Part shown: piece after piece, positions 1-12,545 of the stretch
Layout: each line of letters opens with the position of its first letter
Position numbering within the stretch: the first letter of the stretch is position 1
Source: Lithospermum erythrorhizon
Taxonomy: Eukaryota > Streptophyta > Magnoliopsida > Boraginales > Boraginaceae
Length of the DNA stretch: 64,000 nt
Assembly (NCBI GenBank): GCA_019722365.1
Contig: JADFUC010002334.1
Span: 868,001-932,000 of the forward strand
Reading direction: 5' to 3'
Notes under the pieces: generated by a model
Databases searched by the model: none
What the model was told of the DNA's origin: nothing
What the model saw: only the letters and a program-made list of their open reading frames with translations
Program-made: the position numbers and the translations under genes

Positions 1-2235
1 GCAATTCAGATCAAGGCTTATGAAGTTCTCTTGAAGGCACAAGAGGCTGCCATCAGTGCATTAAGGTCTGGGAACAAAGTCAATGCTGTGTACCAAGCAG
101 CCCTTGCAGTGGTAGAGAAGAATGCTCCAGAATTTGTTGCCAACCTCACAAAATCAGCTGGAACAGGCATCGGTCTGGAGTTTCGTGAGTCTGGTTTGAG
201 TCTTAATGCAAAGAATGATAAGTTGATCAAGCCTGGTATGGTGTTCAATGTTTCATTAGGATTTCAGAATTTGCACATGGAGATTGGCAATCCGAAGAGC
301 CAGAACTTTTCACTGTTGATTGCAGACACAGTTAATGTGACCCCGAGTGGTTGTGAGGTGTTGACTCAGTTAAGCTCAAAATCAGTTAAGGATATTGCCT
401 ACTCATTCAATGAGGAAGAGGATGGTATTGAGCAGCTGCCATCCAAAGATGTGCTCAATGTCAAAGATAATGTCTTTTCTAAGGCTACACTGCGGTCTGA
501 AAACCATGAATCGAAGGAGGAGCTTCGTAGGCAACATCAAGCAGAACTTGCTCGCCAGAAGAATGAAGAAACACTTCGACGACTTGCTGGTGTAGGGTCA
601 GGGTCTGAAAATAACAGAGGTTCAGTTAGGGGTTCAAGTGAGTTAGTTGCCTACAAAAGTGTTAATGATTTACCACCACCTAGAGAAATGAAGATCCAAA
701 TTGATCAGAAGCACGAGGCTATTCTTCTACCTATATATGGAAACATGGTGCCTTTCCATGTATCTACTATCAAAACTGTCTCCAGCCAGGCTGATCCAAG
801 TCGCAATTGTTATATTAGGATCCTTTTTAATGTACCTGGTACACCTTTCAACCCTCATGATGCTAATACTCTTAAAAATCTTGGGGCTATCTATCTTAAA
901 GAGGTTTCATTCCGCTCCAAGGATCCAAGGCACATTAGTGAAATAGTCCAGCAAATAAAGACATTGCGGAAGAATGTCAATGCCAGGGAGTCTGAGAGAG
1001 CAGAGAGGGCAACACTGGTCACTCAGGAGAAACTCGTACTTGCAGGGAACAGATTCAAGCCAATCAGATTGACCGGCCTTTGGATTCGTCCTACTCTTGG
1101 AGGCCGGCAAAAAAATAAGTTGGCTGGCACATTAGAGGCTCATGTCAATGGTTTCCGGTATTCTACTTCCAAGAGTGATGAGCGTGTTGATATCCTGTTC
1201 GGAAACATCAAGCACGCTTTCTTCCAGCCAGCAGAAAAGGAAATGATTACTTTACTTCATTTCCATCTGCACCACCACATCATGGTGGGTAACAAGAAAA
1301 CCAAGGATGTCCAGTTTTATGTTGAAGTAATGGATGTTGTCCAATCTCTTGGGGGAGGAAGGAGGTCTACATATGACCCTGATGAGATTGAGGAAGAACA
1401 AAGGGAGAGAGATCGGAAAAATAAAATTAATATGGACTTCCAGAATTTTGTGAACAGGGTAAATGATATGTGGGGGCAGAATCAGTTCAAAGGGCTTGAC
1501 CTGGAGTTTGATCAGCCTCTAAGAGAACTTGGGTTCCATGGTGTTCCATACAAAGCCTCAGCATTTATAGTTCCAACTTCAGGTTGTTTGGTTGAGCTGG
1601 TTGAAACTCCATTCCTTGTCATCACCTTGAGCGAGATTGAGATTGTAAACTTAGAAAGAGTTGGCCTCGCACAGAAGAATTTTGACATGGCGATTGTCTT
1701 CAAGGACTTTAAGCGTGATGTTATGCGGATAGATTCTATTCCTTCCACCTCATTGGATGGAATCAAGGAATGGCTGGATACGACAGATATCAAGTATTAC
1801 GAGAGCAGGTTGAACCTGAATTGGCGTCCCATCTTGAAAACTATCATGGATGACCCAGAGAAGTTTGTGGAGGATGGTGGTTGGGAGTTTCTGAATCTGG
1901 AAGCTAGCGACTCAGATTCCGATCACTCCCAGGAATCTGATCAAGGTTATGAGCCCACAGAATCCGACGAGCCTGAGTCAGAGTCTGAGGATGATGATTC
2001 AGACAGTGAGTCTCTGGTGGAGTCCGAGGATGACGAGGAAGAGGATTCTGAACTAGACTCGGAAGAAGATAAAGGCAAAACATGGGATGAGCTAGAGAGG
2101 GAAGCAAGCAATGCTGATCGAGAGAAGGGGGCTGAGTACGACAGTGATGAAGAGAGGAGACGACGAAAGAAGACTTTTGGAAAGGGGAGGGTTGGTCCTG
2201 GAAGTAGCGCACCCAAGCGACCAAAGTTCCGCTAG
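1..2235 (+). CDS. SPT16: FACT complex subunit SPT16, 3' part of the gene
   Basis: SPT16 is the large subunit of the histone chaperone FACT, which with SSRP1 loosens and re-forms nucleosomes during transcription and replication in the nucleus. The open frame runs from base 1 without a stop for 744 codons, so the gene enters from the left; about 325 N-terminal residues are missing compared with the roughly 1070-residue plant protein. Order seen: the end of the aminopeptidase-like (pita-bread) domain (VFNVSLGFQNL), the linker with RRQHQAELARQKNEETLRRL, the SPT16 middle domain and the PH-like domain (FHLHHHIMVGNKKTKDVQFY). The last 100 residues are an Asp/Glu/Ser-rich histone-binding tail followed by a basic RRRRKK end. 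No intron is seen, as in other plant SPT16 genes. An ATG-less start inside the window is not the true start. Confidence 0.97.
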   Translation, partial: AIQIKAYEVLLKAQEAAISALRSGNKVNAVYQAALAVVEKNAPEFVANLTKSAGTGIGLEFRESGLSLNAKNDKLIKPGMVFNVSLGFQNLHMEIGNPKSQNFSLLIADTVNVTPSGCEVLTQLSSKSVKDIAYSFNEEEDGIEQLPSKDVLNVKDNVFSKATLRSENHESKEELRRQHQAELARQKNEETLRRLAGVGSGSENNRGSVRGSSELVAYKSVNDLPPPREMKIQIDQKHEAILLPIYGNMVPFHVSTIKTVSSQADPSRNCYIRILFNVPGTPFNPHDANTLKNLGAIYLKEVSFRSKDPRHISEIVQQIKTLRKNVNARESERAERATLVTQEKLVLAGNRFKPIRLTGLWIRPTLGGRQKNKLAGTLEAHVNGFRYSTSKSDERVDILFGNIKHAFFQPAEKEMITLLHFHLHHHIMVGNKKTKDVQFYVEVMDVVQSLGGGRRSTYDPDEIEEEQRERDRKNKINMDFQNFVNRVNDMWGQNQFKGLDLEFDQPLRELGFHGVPYKASAFIVPTSGCLVELVETPFLVITLSEIEIVNLERVGLAQKNFDMAIVFKDFKRDVMRIDSIPSTSLDGIKEWLDTTDIKYYESRLNLNWRPILKTIMDDPEKFVEDGGWEFLNLEASDSDSDHSQESDQGYEPTESDEPESESEDDDSDSESLVESEDDEEEDSELDSEEDKGKTWDELEREASNADREKGAEYDSDEERRRRKKTFGKGRVGPGSSAPKRPKFR

Positions 2236-4231
<1,996 letters not shown>

Positions 4232-5111
4232 ATGAAGGAATGAAGATCAATGGAACTTCACATTAAAGCTTTATCACAGCAGATGTTTTTGCTTGTTTTG
4301 TTCTTTGGATTTCGCGTCTTTGTTCGTCTGTTTGTACTGATCGACTTTGTTTTTTCTTGTCAAGTTATGTATCTCTATGAATGTTGCATATGAAATTAGA
4401 TCCGGATCAATTCTGTAATATTTGCACTTTGAGTTATAATGAAAATAGCCAATCCTTCCTGATGGTTGAGTTTTGAGCAACCATAGTACATTGGTTTCAC
4501 ACATTTGTTGGTAGATTATATACTAGTTCTATCATTTATGAAAACAGAAATCCAAGTTCAGCCCACAAAAATAATTCTTATTCGTGTGTCACCTATTGTG
4601 GCATCAATCTATATGAAAGTAAGCGGAGATTGCAGAGTTTGGAGAAGAGAATTGTTTCCACGCCTTTTCACTTTTCATAAATGGGGTTATAAGTACCAGT
4701 CGATAGTGGCGGATTTTGGACGAATATTGAGAGGATTTAAATTTTCAAAGTTCGACTGGCGGATTTTGGACGAATATTGAGAGGATTTTAAATTTTCAAA
4801 GTTGAAAAAGGGATGTCGTCCTCTTGATCTCTTTTAAGCTCACTGCCCGTCGATATGGGGAAGTTTGAACATTGTGAAAATTCAAAACATAATCATGTGT
4901 CAATGAGTTGAGGATGGGTGGAACATGCAATATGAAATGGGTCAAACTCAACAATACTTTCTCATTCAGGAAAAATAGAGAACAAATACATTTTGTATAA
5001 AATAAGCTATATATTGCACTTGTATAACAAATTGAATAAATTGTAGAAAATCTTGCCCTGCACTTCCAAAGGACTACACGAAAACGTAGAACAGGAAAGT
5101 GAATTTCATAA
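4232..5111. other. Convergent intergenic region between ARF1 and ABCI genes
   Basis: Holds the 3' UTRs of two converging genes and a short tandem duplication (see separate entry at 4700-4806). No coding signal beyond short chance frames. Confidence 0.6.
4704..4805. repeat. Two-copy tandem repeat, about 51 bp
   Basis: The unit containing ggcggattttggacgaatat and ggattt(t)aaattttcaaag occurs twice back to back, nearly identical, differing by one T. It lies in the intergenic space between the two converging genes and looks like a recent slippage or unequal exchange event. Confidence 0.8.
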
Positions 5112-7133
5112 CTATCTAAGGACCCTGTTTGAGCTCAATGCAAAGTTCTTCTCTTCACCAGCAATGGTGCTATGCAACCTTCCTCCAGCCCATCCATTAT
5201 TTAGCGGTCTGGCCGGATCTCCAACTACGCGAGTTCCATCTAGTTGTTTCTCAAATTCTGGAAGACCCTTTTCCTTCCTCTCTTTCCTTCTTTTCCTGTC
5301 TTCATCTCTTTCCTTCCTCAGCCAGCATTCAACAGTCCTCTGCACATTCCAATAGCAACAGTATAAATGTATTAGTTTACGAGAGTGGCACATAAAATCT
5401 TGACTGTTTCATAAAATCTTTACGAGGGTAAAATTTACCATTAGGGACAATTTGCTGGTTTCTTTAACTTTCTCGATTGGCATTGCTAATTGAAGCTTAC
5501 CATGAGCGACATAAACCTACAAAATAACCAAATATTTAGTATAAAATGGAAAAGATTGCTTGAACAGAAAATAAATAAAACAAGCAATACCATATGCGAT
5601 GGCCAATCCTCAAGACCATCAAATATATGGGTTGCATATATAATTGTTGCTCCTTTTTCTACACATTCTTTCTTTAGAAATGTCAAGAGATCAGCCCTGG
5701 CAAGGACATCGAGGTCAACTGTGATCTCATCAAGAAGCAACACCTGAGGGAAAAAGAGTTCATCAAACAAGCCTTCAAAATTAACAGTTTTGTTAATTGG
5801 AAGTAACTTTACCTTGAATGGCCTCAGAAGACCCATACAGATTTGTACTCTCCTTCTCTGACCGTCGGACACCTTGTGCAATCTCCATGATAGATTGACA
5901 TCTAACACCTGAGGCAGTTAATTGAGTTATACAATTTCTGGACAGTTTACCAATTTCATAAATGTAGGTGATTGACATAATGACATTGCATACCATATAC
6001 CTTAATTAGTTCAGCCCGCCTTTCCTGATCAACACCTGCTACTCCAAAAATCATTTTCTCAGCAGAGACATCCATTTGAATAGGAACCTCAAATCCAGCA
6101 AAAGCAACTTCTCTTCTCCACTATTATGGAAAAACATACTCAAGTTAACATCAATAGAAGATTGTATTATTCAAGCATCGATAGTTTCTTCAATCTAAGC
6201 TTAGATCCTCGGTTACGACAAATAAGAATTAGACATGTGACCGTTTTTTCAATTCAAAAAATGGTAGATGGTGAGTACTTGTGTCGCATGAAGTGTAACA
6301 CACTGGAACGAGATACTTCAATTCGAGGGGAATGTGGAAAGAAACAAACCTCACCACCAAGATAATTGAGGTCACCAGAAGCAGTTAAATAAGTATCATG
6401 AAATGCTGATCTTCCCAACACTCTCACCATATCTTGATCCACCATATGCTTCCCTCCTAATATTTTCAATATTGTAGTTTTCCCTATACAATGAAATTAA
6501 ACAACAAGAAAATATTATCTTTACAATCACTCAATACAGAATTCTAGTTAATCAAGCAATGTCTTTTATCAACACGGTACACAATCATTGCAAATAACAA
6601 CCATTTTCAGCGCATCAAAACTAAAACTGAAAAAAGAAAGCATTTTTATGAACATGGTTCACAAACATTGCAAATTACAACCATTTTCAGTGCATTAAAA
6701 CTAAAATTGAATAAAGAAAGGATTTTTATTAACATGGTTCATAATCATTCTACATTACAACCATTTATAATAAGTTAAAAGTAGAAATGATAAAAGACAG
6801 CATTTTTATGAACATGGTTCACACTCATTCCAAATTACAACCATTTGCATTAAATTAACTGTTATCCTAGTGGATACGGGATATTGGATATTAATGGCAA
6901 TAACGAGACCTAGGAATATTAATCATAATAACGAAATTTCGGGTTGCAAATAGAAAAAGTGGTTTTTCCATACCAGCTCCATTGGATCCAACAAGGAGGC
7001 AACGTTGACCAGGGTACAAAGAAATAGAGAAATCATCAATCAATGGTTTTGAGCCAGGTGGGGGATGACCATCGATTCCTGGATATGTGAATTTAAGCTT
7101 GTTGATCACAACCGTTGGTTCCTTCTTCTCCAT
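5112..7133 (-). CDS. ABCI20: Soluble ABC-type ATPase, ABCI19/20/21 group
   Basis: Plant ABCI19-21 proteins are single ATP-binding domains without membrane segments, reported as cytosolic and ER-associated and linked to cytokinin response. Seven exons on the minus strand: 7133-6974, 6483-6350, 6120-6001, 5908-5813, 5743-5591, 5516-5439, 5339-5112, giving 322 residues. Walker A is GSNGAGKTT, split by intron 1; the signature loop is the degenerate VSDGQRRR; Walker B is [12 protein letters not shown] with a following ATHIFDG switch region. The C-terminus is a basic coiled stretch ([18 protein letters not shown]) and a Gly-rich tail, typical of this group. I chose the Met at 7133 because the in-frame codon two residues upstream is TTG. 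It is head-to-head with TRAPPC4, as I recall for At5g02270/At5g02280. The member number (20 or 21) is not certain. Confidence 0.92.
6575..6858. repeat. 80-bp minisatellite in intron 1 of the ABCI gene
   Basis: The phrase acaaccattt starts at 6597, 6677, 6757 and 6837, exactly 80 bases apart each time. Units share catttttatgaacatggttc and diverge by scattered substitutions. About 3.6 copies. It lies wholly inside intron 1 (6484-6973), away from splice sites. Confidence 0.85.
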
Positions 7134-8050
7134 ATCCAATTCTTGATTATTATTTCTTCTTATGTTTGATTAGTAATTTAGTATATAGTTTGTTAATGTG
7201 AATTTATACAAGGTTGGTTATGAATTAGCTTGGATGGTATTGAGACACGACAAAGCTAGATCTGAGTGAAGGTTGGTATTTCATGCTGCTATTTCATCAA
7301 GGACTTTGTTTCCACAACCAACCTCACCAATATTAATGTTTTGTTTGGGTCGGAATTGTTCGAGATGAGGGTAAAAACTAAAAATTAATATTTTGTTTGG
7401 ATGGTGAGTAATATGCCATGCCACTGGACTAATCTAGCTGTTAAACCAGAGTTCAATTATTTTAATTATATAATATGATACAAATTGTATGTTTGGATGG
7501 TATCGATCCTATATTTGTCGGTTTCACGATCGGTTTTTGTTTTAGATGTGTGGAAATATATTCATCCATTAAACTATGTGAACTTAATTGAGGGAAGTGT
7601 TTTAGAATATTGTTTGAGTGTAGTTTAATTTCTTAAGTTGAATTGGTGTGAATTAAGGTGAAATATAACTAAAAATATTATCTACCTTTATTACCCTAAG
7701 TTAGGGTTAATGAAAATGGAGACTCGTGCTTGAAACTTATTAACGAGTTAAATTCGAGGGATATCGGGATACTCGATTAACCTTTGGACAGGTTTGAGTC
7801 GAGTACCTGATTCGGATAACTCATTATGTTCACAACATTACATGATTCGAGCCAGGAAAATAATATATTTGTGCTTTTAAGCACAATGTTTGAAAGGCCC
7901 AATCTAGTTACAGTATCCATTAGTCGGCCCATAATATTCTTCAATCCAAATGCAAAATTTCTGGAAAAAATCAATCAGATCAGAGATTTAGAGATAATAA
8001 TTCATCAGAAATAACCAAAAAACAATAATTTTAATTCTGAAAAAAATAAT
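7134..8050. other. Shared upstream region of ABCI (-) and TRAPPC4 (+)
   Basis: A 917-base region between two start codons facing away from each other, so it holds both promoters and 5' UTRs. It is AT-rich. No coding signal is visible; I could not place a TATA box with confidence for either gene. Confidence 0.6.
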
Positions 8051-9810
8051 ATGGCAGCAATTTTCAGCTTATATATCATCAACAAATCTGGAGGTCTTAT
8101 TTTTTACAAGGTGATCAAAATTTGTACTTATTTATTTTATTTATTAGTCACTGATTTCTATAAGTTTTATTTAATTTGATGAAAAATATATCTAATTGTG
8201 GTATTTTGACAATTGAAAATGAAACTGGACAATATTTTGGGATGGATGGAGTATAAGTAATTATGTAACTCTATAAATTAATAGTGGCGGGTCTTGGGAA
8301 ATTTATTAATATATAGAGTTATTAATTTATTGAGTATTAATTTAAATACTTTATTAATTTCGGGATCGAAAAAATTTATTACTTTAGAGATATCGATTAT
8401 TAATTTAAAGAGTTTTTACTGTAATTGACGTTTTTGTTTTTCCGTGATATATAGGACTGTGGATCGACGGGAAGAATGGATACGAATGATAGCTTGAGGT
8501 TAGCGAGTTTATGGCACTCGATGCATGCTATTTCGCAGCAGCTATCGCCTGTTAATGGCTGCACCGGGATCGACCTACTTCAGGCTGATACTTTCGACCT
8601 GCATTGCTTCCAGTCCCTCACCGGTATCTCTCTAGTCTTCTGATTTTATCAAAAGGGGCGCTTTTACGGTGCAAACACATTTATCGTGCTAATGGCGCTA
8701 AATTTTACCTTAGAAATGTAACCTAGAAAAACACATCTATGAACAAAAAATGATTTGTATAGATCTACTCCGAGAGTACAAATATACTATGTACATATTT
8801 ATGAATTTTTATGTTGAAACACGGGTCAAGGTTGGTCAACTCCAGTCCATGATGGTCAACCCGATTAACTCTAATGATCCCCGATCAACTCTAATGATCG
8901 ACCGGTCAACATTTAATAAAGTTAGCACGAGTTAGCACCATATTAATGTTAGAACAAGATCATTCCCCCAAAAAGATTGTCCAGTTTTGAATTTTGATGA
9001 GTTTTTGAACTCGGATGTTTTTGAATATGGTGTGTGGTATTTGTACAGTTTGTTAAGTTTGAGCATTGAAAATCAAACTAGACAATCTTTTTGGGATGGA
9101 GGGAGTAGTACTTTATCAAGATTCGTGTCCTTGTCGTTGCTCATTGTTTTGCAAATGCATTTTTAGTGGATTTAGAACTTAATAGAAAGTAAGACTATGG
9201 CATTTCTGATACTTGATTGGAAACTGTAGTTTCAGAACGTTTGAATGAATGCTTTGGCTGGATGTAGGTTAGTGATGGAGGCAGTCTTACGCCCGGGACT
9301 TGTAGTTTCAGAACGCTTGAGTCATTGTTGTGGCTGGACTTGTTTATAAATTAGAAAATACTCCACTGTGTAACTGGATTGGTGGAAATTATTGAATCGA
9401 TGTACAGAGAAGGGAGGATTCTCATATCAGAATTGTTCGAGTGTCTTTAGATAGATTGTGATGCATTTTCCTAGAAGACGTGTTAATACCTTATAACCTT
9501 AGAAAGCTATGCTACTTTAAAGTAAATGGCGCTTCTTTTGAACAGCAACATGTGTAATAATCGAGAATTCAGTTTCCATTATATGAGTGATTGAAAGAGT
9601 GTCTTTCTTGCAGGAACTAAATTCTTTGTGGTCTGTGAGCCTGGAACACAACACATGGAAGCACTATTGAAGCACATATATGAACTATACACAGACTATG
9701 TTCTAAAAAATCCTTTCTACGAAATCGAGATGCCCATCAGATGTGAACTATTTGACATAAACCTTTCACAGGCGGTACAGAGAGAGAGCGTGATATTGTT
9801 GGGCAGATGA
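8051..9810 (+). CDS. TRAPPC4: TRAPP complex subunit 4 (TRS23 homolog)
   Basis: TRAPPC4/Trs23 is a longin-fold core subunit of the TRAPP tethering complexes, which activate Rab GTPases (Ypt1/Rab1 class) in ER-Golgi and post-Golgi traffic. Three exons: 8051-8110, 8455-8623, 9614-9810, adding to exactly 141 residues plus stop, the usual plant length. Exon 1 encodes MAAIFSLYIINKSGGLIFYK, the first strands of the longin fold; exon 2 includes LRLASLWHSMHAISQQLSPV; exon 3 starts TKFFVVCEPGTQHMEALL and ends in QRESVILLGR. Splice sites are all GT-AG. Intron 2 (990 bases) carries a Stowaway-type MITE. None of the three exons shows damage. Confidence 0.95.
8190..8262. mobile_element. Stowaway-like MITE end in TRAPPC4 intron 1
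   Basis: The segment ends gacaatattttgggatggatggagta, matching the right end of the better preserved copy in intron 2 (gggatggagggagta). A clear left end is not seen. It is probably a decayed Stowaway copy. Confidence 0.45.
8964..9107. mobile_element. Stowaway-type MITE in TRAPPC4 intron 2
   Basis: The right end reads gacaatctttttgggatgga then gggagta, which is the Tc1/mariner Stowaway terminal sequence (TACTCCCTCC reading inward) next to a TA. The left end cccaaaaagattgtccagt is its inverted complement, although the outermost bases of the left end appear lost. Non-autonomous, about 144 bases. The same cccaaaaagattgtccag core recurs several times in importin alpha intron 1. Confidence 0.75.
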
Positions 9811-10533
9811 ACTTTGTTGCTCTTGTCTTAATATGTCATCTACTAATCTGTCCGTCTTTCCTCAAGTTTGTGGAGTATTCATTCTCCATATTGTATAAAC
9901 CAATAGTTTGATATATATGACCTTATTTTGGTATAAAGATTTGTGGGGCTAAAGGAATTCCAAAGCACCATACTGTTCTTTACAATTCTGTTAAACGTTT
10001 GTTATTTTATTTGGTCAATTTAAGACAATCACATTTTAGTTCATTTTATTTTTACGGTTACTATATTTGATTCGAGTTGTGCTTGTATCCATTCTTAATG
10101 CTTGGATGAATGAATTGGATTGCATATCATTGCTTGTAAATGAAAGAATAACATCCAAATGAGTGTAAGTTACAAAAGGCATTCTAAAAGTTACCCAAAT
10201 ATTTCTTTATTTCGAAAATTATGTCCCAAATATCTCATATTTGATCAATCTCTAAATTGCCATGATTCGAAATAGATTTCCGTCCATTATAACACAAAAA
10301 TGGACAGAGGAGGCAGATAGAAAAGATAAAAAGTTGAGGGGGCTAATTGGAAACTCGCGCATAGTTCAGGTCTAGATAAAATTACGCCCCGAATTTACAT
10401 ATACACCCCAAATATCCAGAAAAATAAAATCCTATGAATCTCTGAATGACAAAGACTTCCAGATCATTAAGGAAAACTTCACAGCAAAAGACAACAATAT
10501 AGTTAGCTTCAGTGAGCCAAGTTGTCTAGCAAA
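9811..10533. other. Convergent intergenic region, TRAPPC4 and GolS
   Basis: Holds the 3' UTRs of two converging genes. AT-rich, no coding signal, no clear repeat. Confidence 0.6.
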
Positions 10534-11874
10534 CTATGCAGAGGATGGGGCTGCAATGTAGTGAACACCACCAGTGCCGGTGTTACCAGTTGGTAAACCA
10601 CCAATAGACGCCGCAGGGTTCTTGAAATCCAGTGATTTGTCATCATAAATGTCCCACCATTTGTTCACTAACATTTTGATATCTTCTCTGTCCATGTTTT
10701 CTTCTTTGCCAGTATACCTCCAGGGTTTTGAACCATTAGCACAATAGTGGACTACTTTGACCTTGTTAAGCTCAACATTCTCAGGGTGTTGCCAAAGCAT
10801 GGCCATAACCAAATTGTACACATTAGGGATAGGCTTATACATGTCTTTAAAATACATGTTCAAGAAATCCTGCAACACAATCAAGAAAAAACAGATAAAC
10901 AAATTCAAGAATGGTGTACTTAATTGCTCAAATGTGATCATATAAAATCTAAGCGCGTTTATGTAGTTGTGATTAAGGAAATACTTGAAACCTGTAATTT
11001 CACAGCTATATATAATTTGATAAGCCAATGATTTTTTCCGTGTTTCATTTACCTGCTCGGCAAATGGAGTAGGGGGGACGTCTTTAAGAGTGTTCAAGAG
11101 ATCATGATAAATGGAGAGGCTAGGCTCAAAGACAAACATGCCAGCATTGAAATAAAGTGGAGGCCTAGGGCCTAACTCTTCCTCAGGCCACTGAACCTTT
11201 TCTGGGCATTGATGGCAATACCCAATTTTGTATTGTGGGGTGTGACTCCATGTTTCCTCACAGAAGCAGTCCTTCACTGCATACAAGTATCCATCTGGTA
11301 AGTCAAAGAGGTGATCTATGTTGTCAAAGACCTGAATATCTCCATCCAAGTATACCATTTTGCTACACTCCATAAACTGCAACCAAATCGAAAAAACAAA
11401 AATCTCAATGTAACACTAATATATAGTGATAAGACTGACAGAGGAATATAAATTGTGTTAAATTATTCTGATGAAAATATATGAGCGATATGACTCATAT
11501 TTATAGATACAATAATATACCTCCCAAATGCGAAGTTTGGAATAGTTAAGGACATAGTAAGCCATAGCAAACTGAGTCTGGTTCTGAGGTGGATAAACAG
11601 GTTCAATCTCATGAATGATACATCCTTGATTGATAAGAATGTGGCGGTGCTCCTCTGGCACGTCGGGCAGAACCGCCACTACTATAGGGTAGGCAGATTT
11701 CACCTCCCTCAACCCTTTTGCTAAACCTACCACACCTTTCCAATAGTCACCTTTTCCAGCCAAAAATGTGACATAGGCACGTCTAGGCAAACTTAGAGCA
11801 TTTGTTAAACTACCACTATCTTTGTTTACTTTAATTGTTGTGCTTACAATCTCTGGAGACATTTTGGTTGTCAT
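10534..11874 (-). CDS. GolS: Galactinol synthase, complete copy (GolS-1)
   Basis: Galactinol synthase (GT8 family, EC 2.4.1.123) transfers galactose from UDP-galactose to myo-inositol in the cytosol, the first committed step to raffinose and stachyose. Three exons: 11874-11521, 11376-11053, 10869-10534, giving 337 residues. Seen: AYVTFLAGKGDYWKGVVGLA near residue 33, the metal-binding DxD motif in YLDGDIQVFDNIDHLFD, the conserved TWSHTPQYKIGYC segment, FNAGMFVFEP, HYCANGSKPW and the hydrophobic C-terminal pentapeptide APSSA, a hallmark of the family. The first Met (11874) is used; Met5 is an alternative. A second, divergent copy lies about 1.7 kb upstream in the same orientation. Confidence 0.96.
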
Positions 11875-11988
11875 AAGAGTAAGTCCTTTTTAGGCTTACA
11901 AGATTTATAAACTTTGTTTTGATAGAAAATAAAGCTTTGGAAATTTTGATCACTGTGTTTTTTTGTTGAGATTTTGTTATAAGCCTTG

Positions 11989-11996
11989 TTTATATA
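11989..11996 (-). promoter_or_regulatory. Probable TATA box of GolS-1
   Basis: Reads TATATAAA on the minus strand, about 115 bases upstream of the start codon, a normal plant distance. No ABRE-like cluster is seen in the first 150 bases, unlike the GolS-2 promoter. Confidence 0.55.
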
Positions 11997-12159
11997 GGAG
12001 TTGGTGATGGATTTTAGCATGGTTTCCTTGTAAAAAAAATTAGAAAGTGATTAGTCGATAGTTATGTGCATCAATCTATGCCTAGGAGGAATAGTTGTGT
12101 CTTGATAGGATGATATGTTACGGTTGACTAAACAATATTATTTTATAATTAATATTACA

Positions 12160-12258
12160 ATAGTTCTCAATCCTCTCCTTTTACTTGAGATTCGAAGCCT
12201 TGACCTCAAGGATCAAGAGGTGGTAACTCAATCGCTAAACCATTCGATCATCTCAACA
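12160..12258 (-). mobile_element. SINE-like tRNA-derived segment
   Basis: On the minus strand it reads gatcgaatggtttagcgatt, then gagttaccacctc, then ggcttcgaatctc. The last resembles a pol III B box (GGTTCGAANCC) and the first part resembles an A box, spaced as in a tRNA head. No poly-A or target duplication was defined, so this is a tentative SINE remnant. Confidence 0.35.
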
Positions 12259-12325
12259 AATTATTTTTAATACCAATGACCTGTTAAATAATTAAGTATA
12301 TATAGTCAAATTGTAAAATTTATAT

Positions 12326-12545
12326 TAAGGCTTAGCTTGTTTTAAATTATTTTAGTTAATTAAATGATTATATAAAATGAATATGGTATGAAGTATGACT
12401 TGATTCAATCGACATAATCATTAATCAATGATAATATTTTAGTTAACTAAATAATTATATAAAATAAACATGGTATGAAGTATGACTTGATTGAATTGAC
12501 ATAATCATTAATCAATTATAATAATACAAAATAAACTAAGCCTAA
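12326..12545. mobile_element. MITE with terminal inverted repeats and an inner duplication
   Basis: The ends ttaaggcttagcttgtttta and, at the right, caaaataaactaagcctaa are inverted complements with a few mismatches. Inside, a unit of about 77 bases containing ggtatgaagtatgacttgat and gacataatcattaatcaat occurs twice. Non-autonomous; the superfamily is not certain. Confidence 0.55.

Noticed and set aside
1904..2224. Ser-rich open frames antisense to the SPT16 tail
   Set aside because: They are mirror frames of the Asp/Glu/Ser codons of the acidic tail.
5501..5516. A 16-base microexon in the ABCI gene ending at a GTAAGC
   Set aside because: Reading through that site continues the family sequence ([15 protein letters not shown]), so the real donor is the GTAAAT at 5438.
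6575..6858. Regularly spaced repeats that might suggest a CRISPR-like array
   Set aside because: The whole 80-base unit repeats, with no unique spacers, and it lies in a plant nuclear intron.
12160..12258. A tRNA gene
   Set aside because: A-box and B-box-like pieces are present but no cloverleaf or acceptor stem can be formed; a SINE head fits better.
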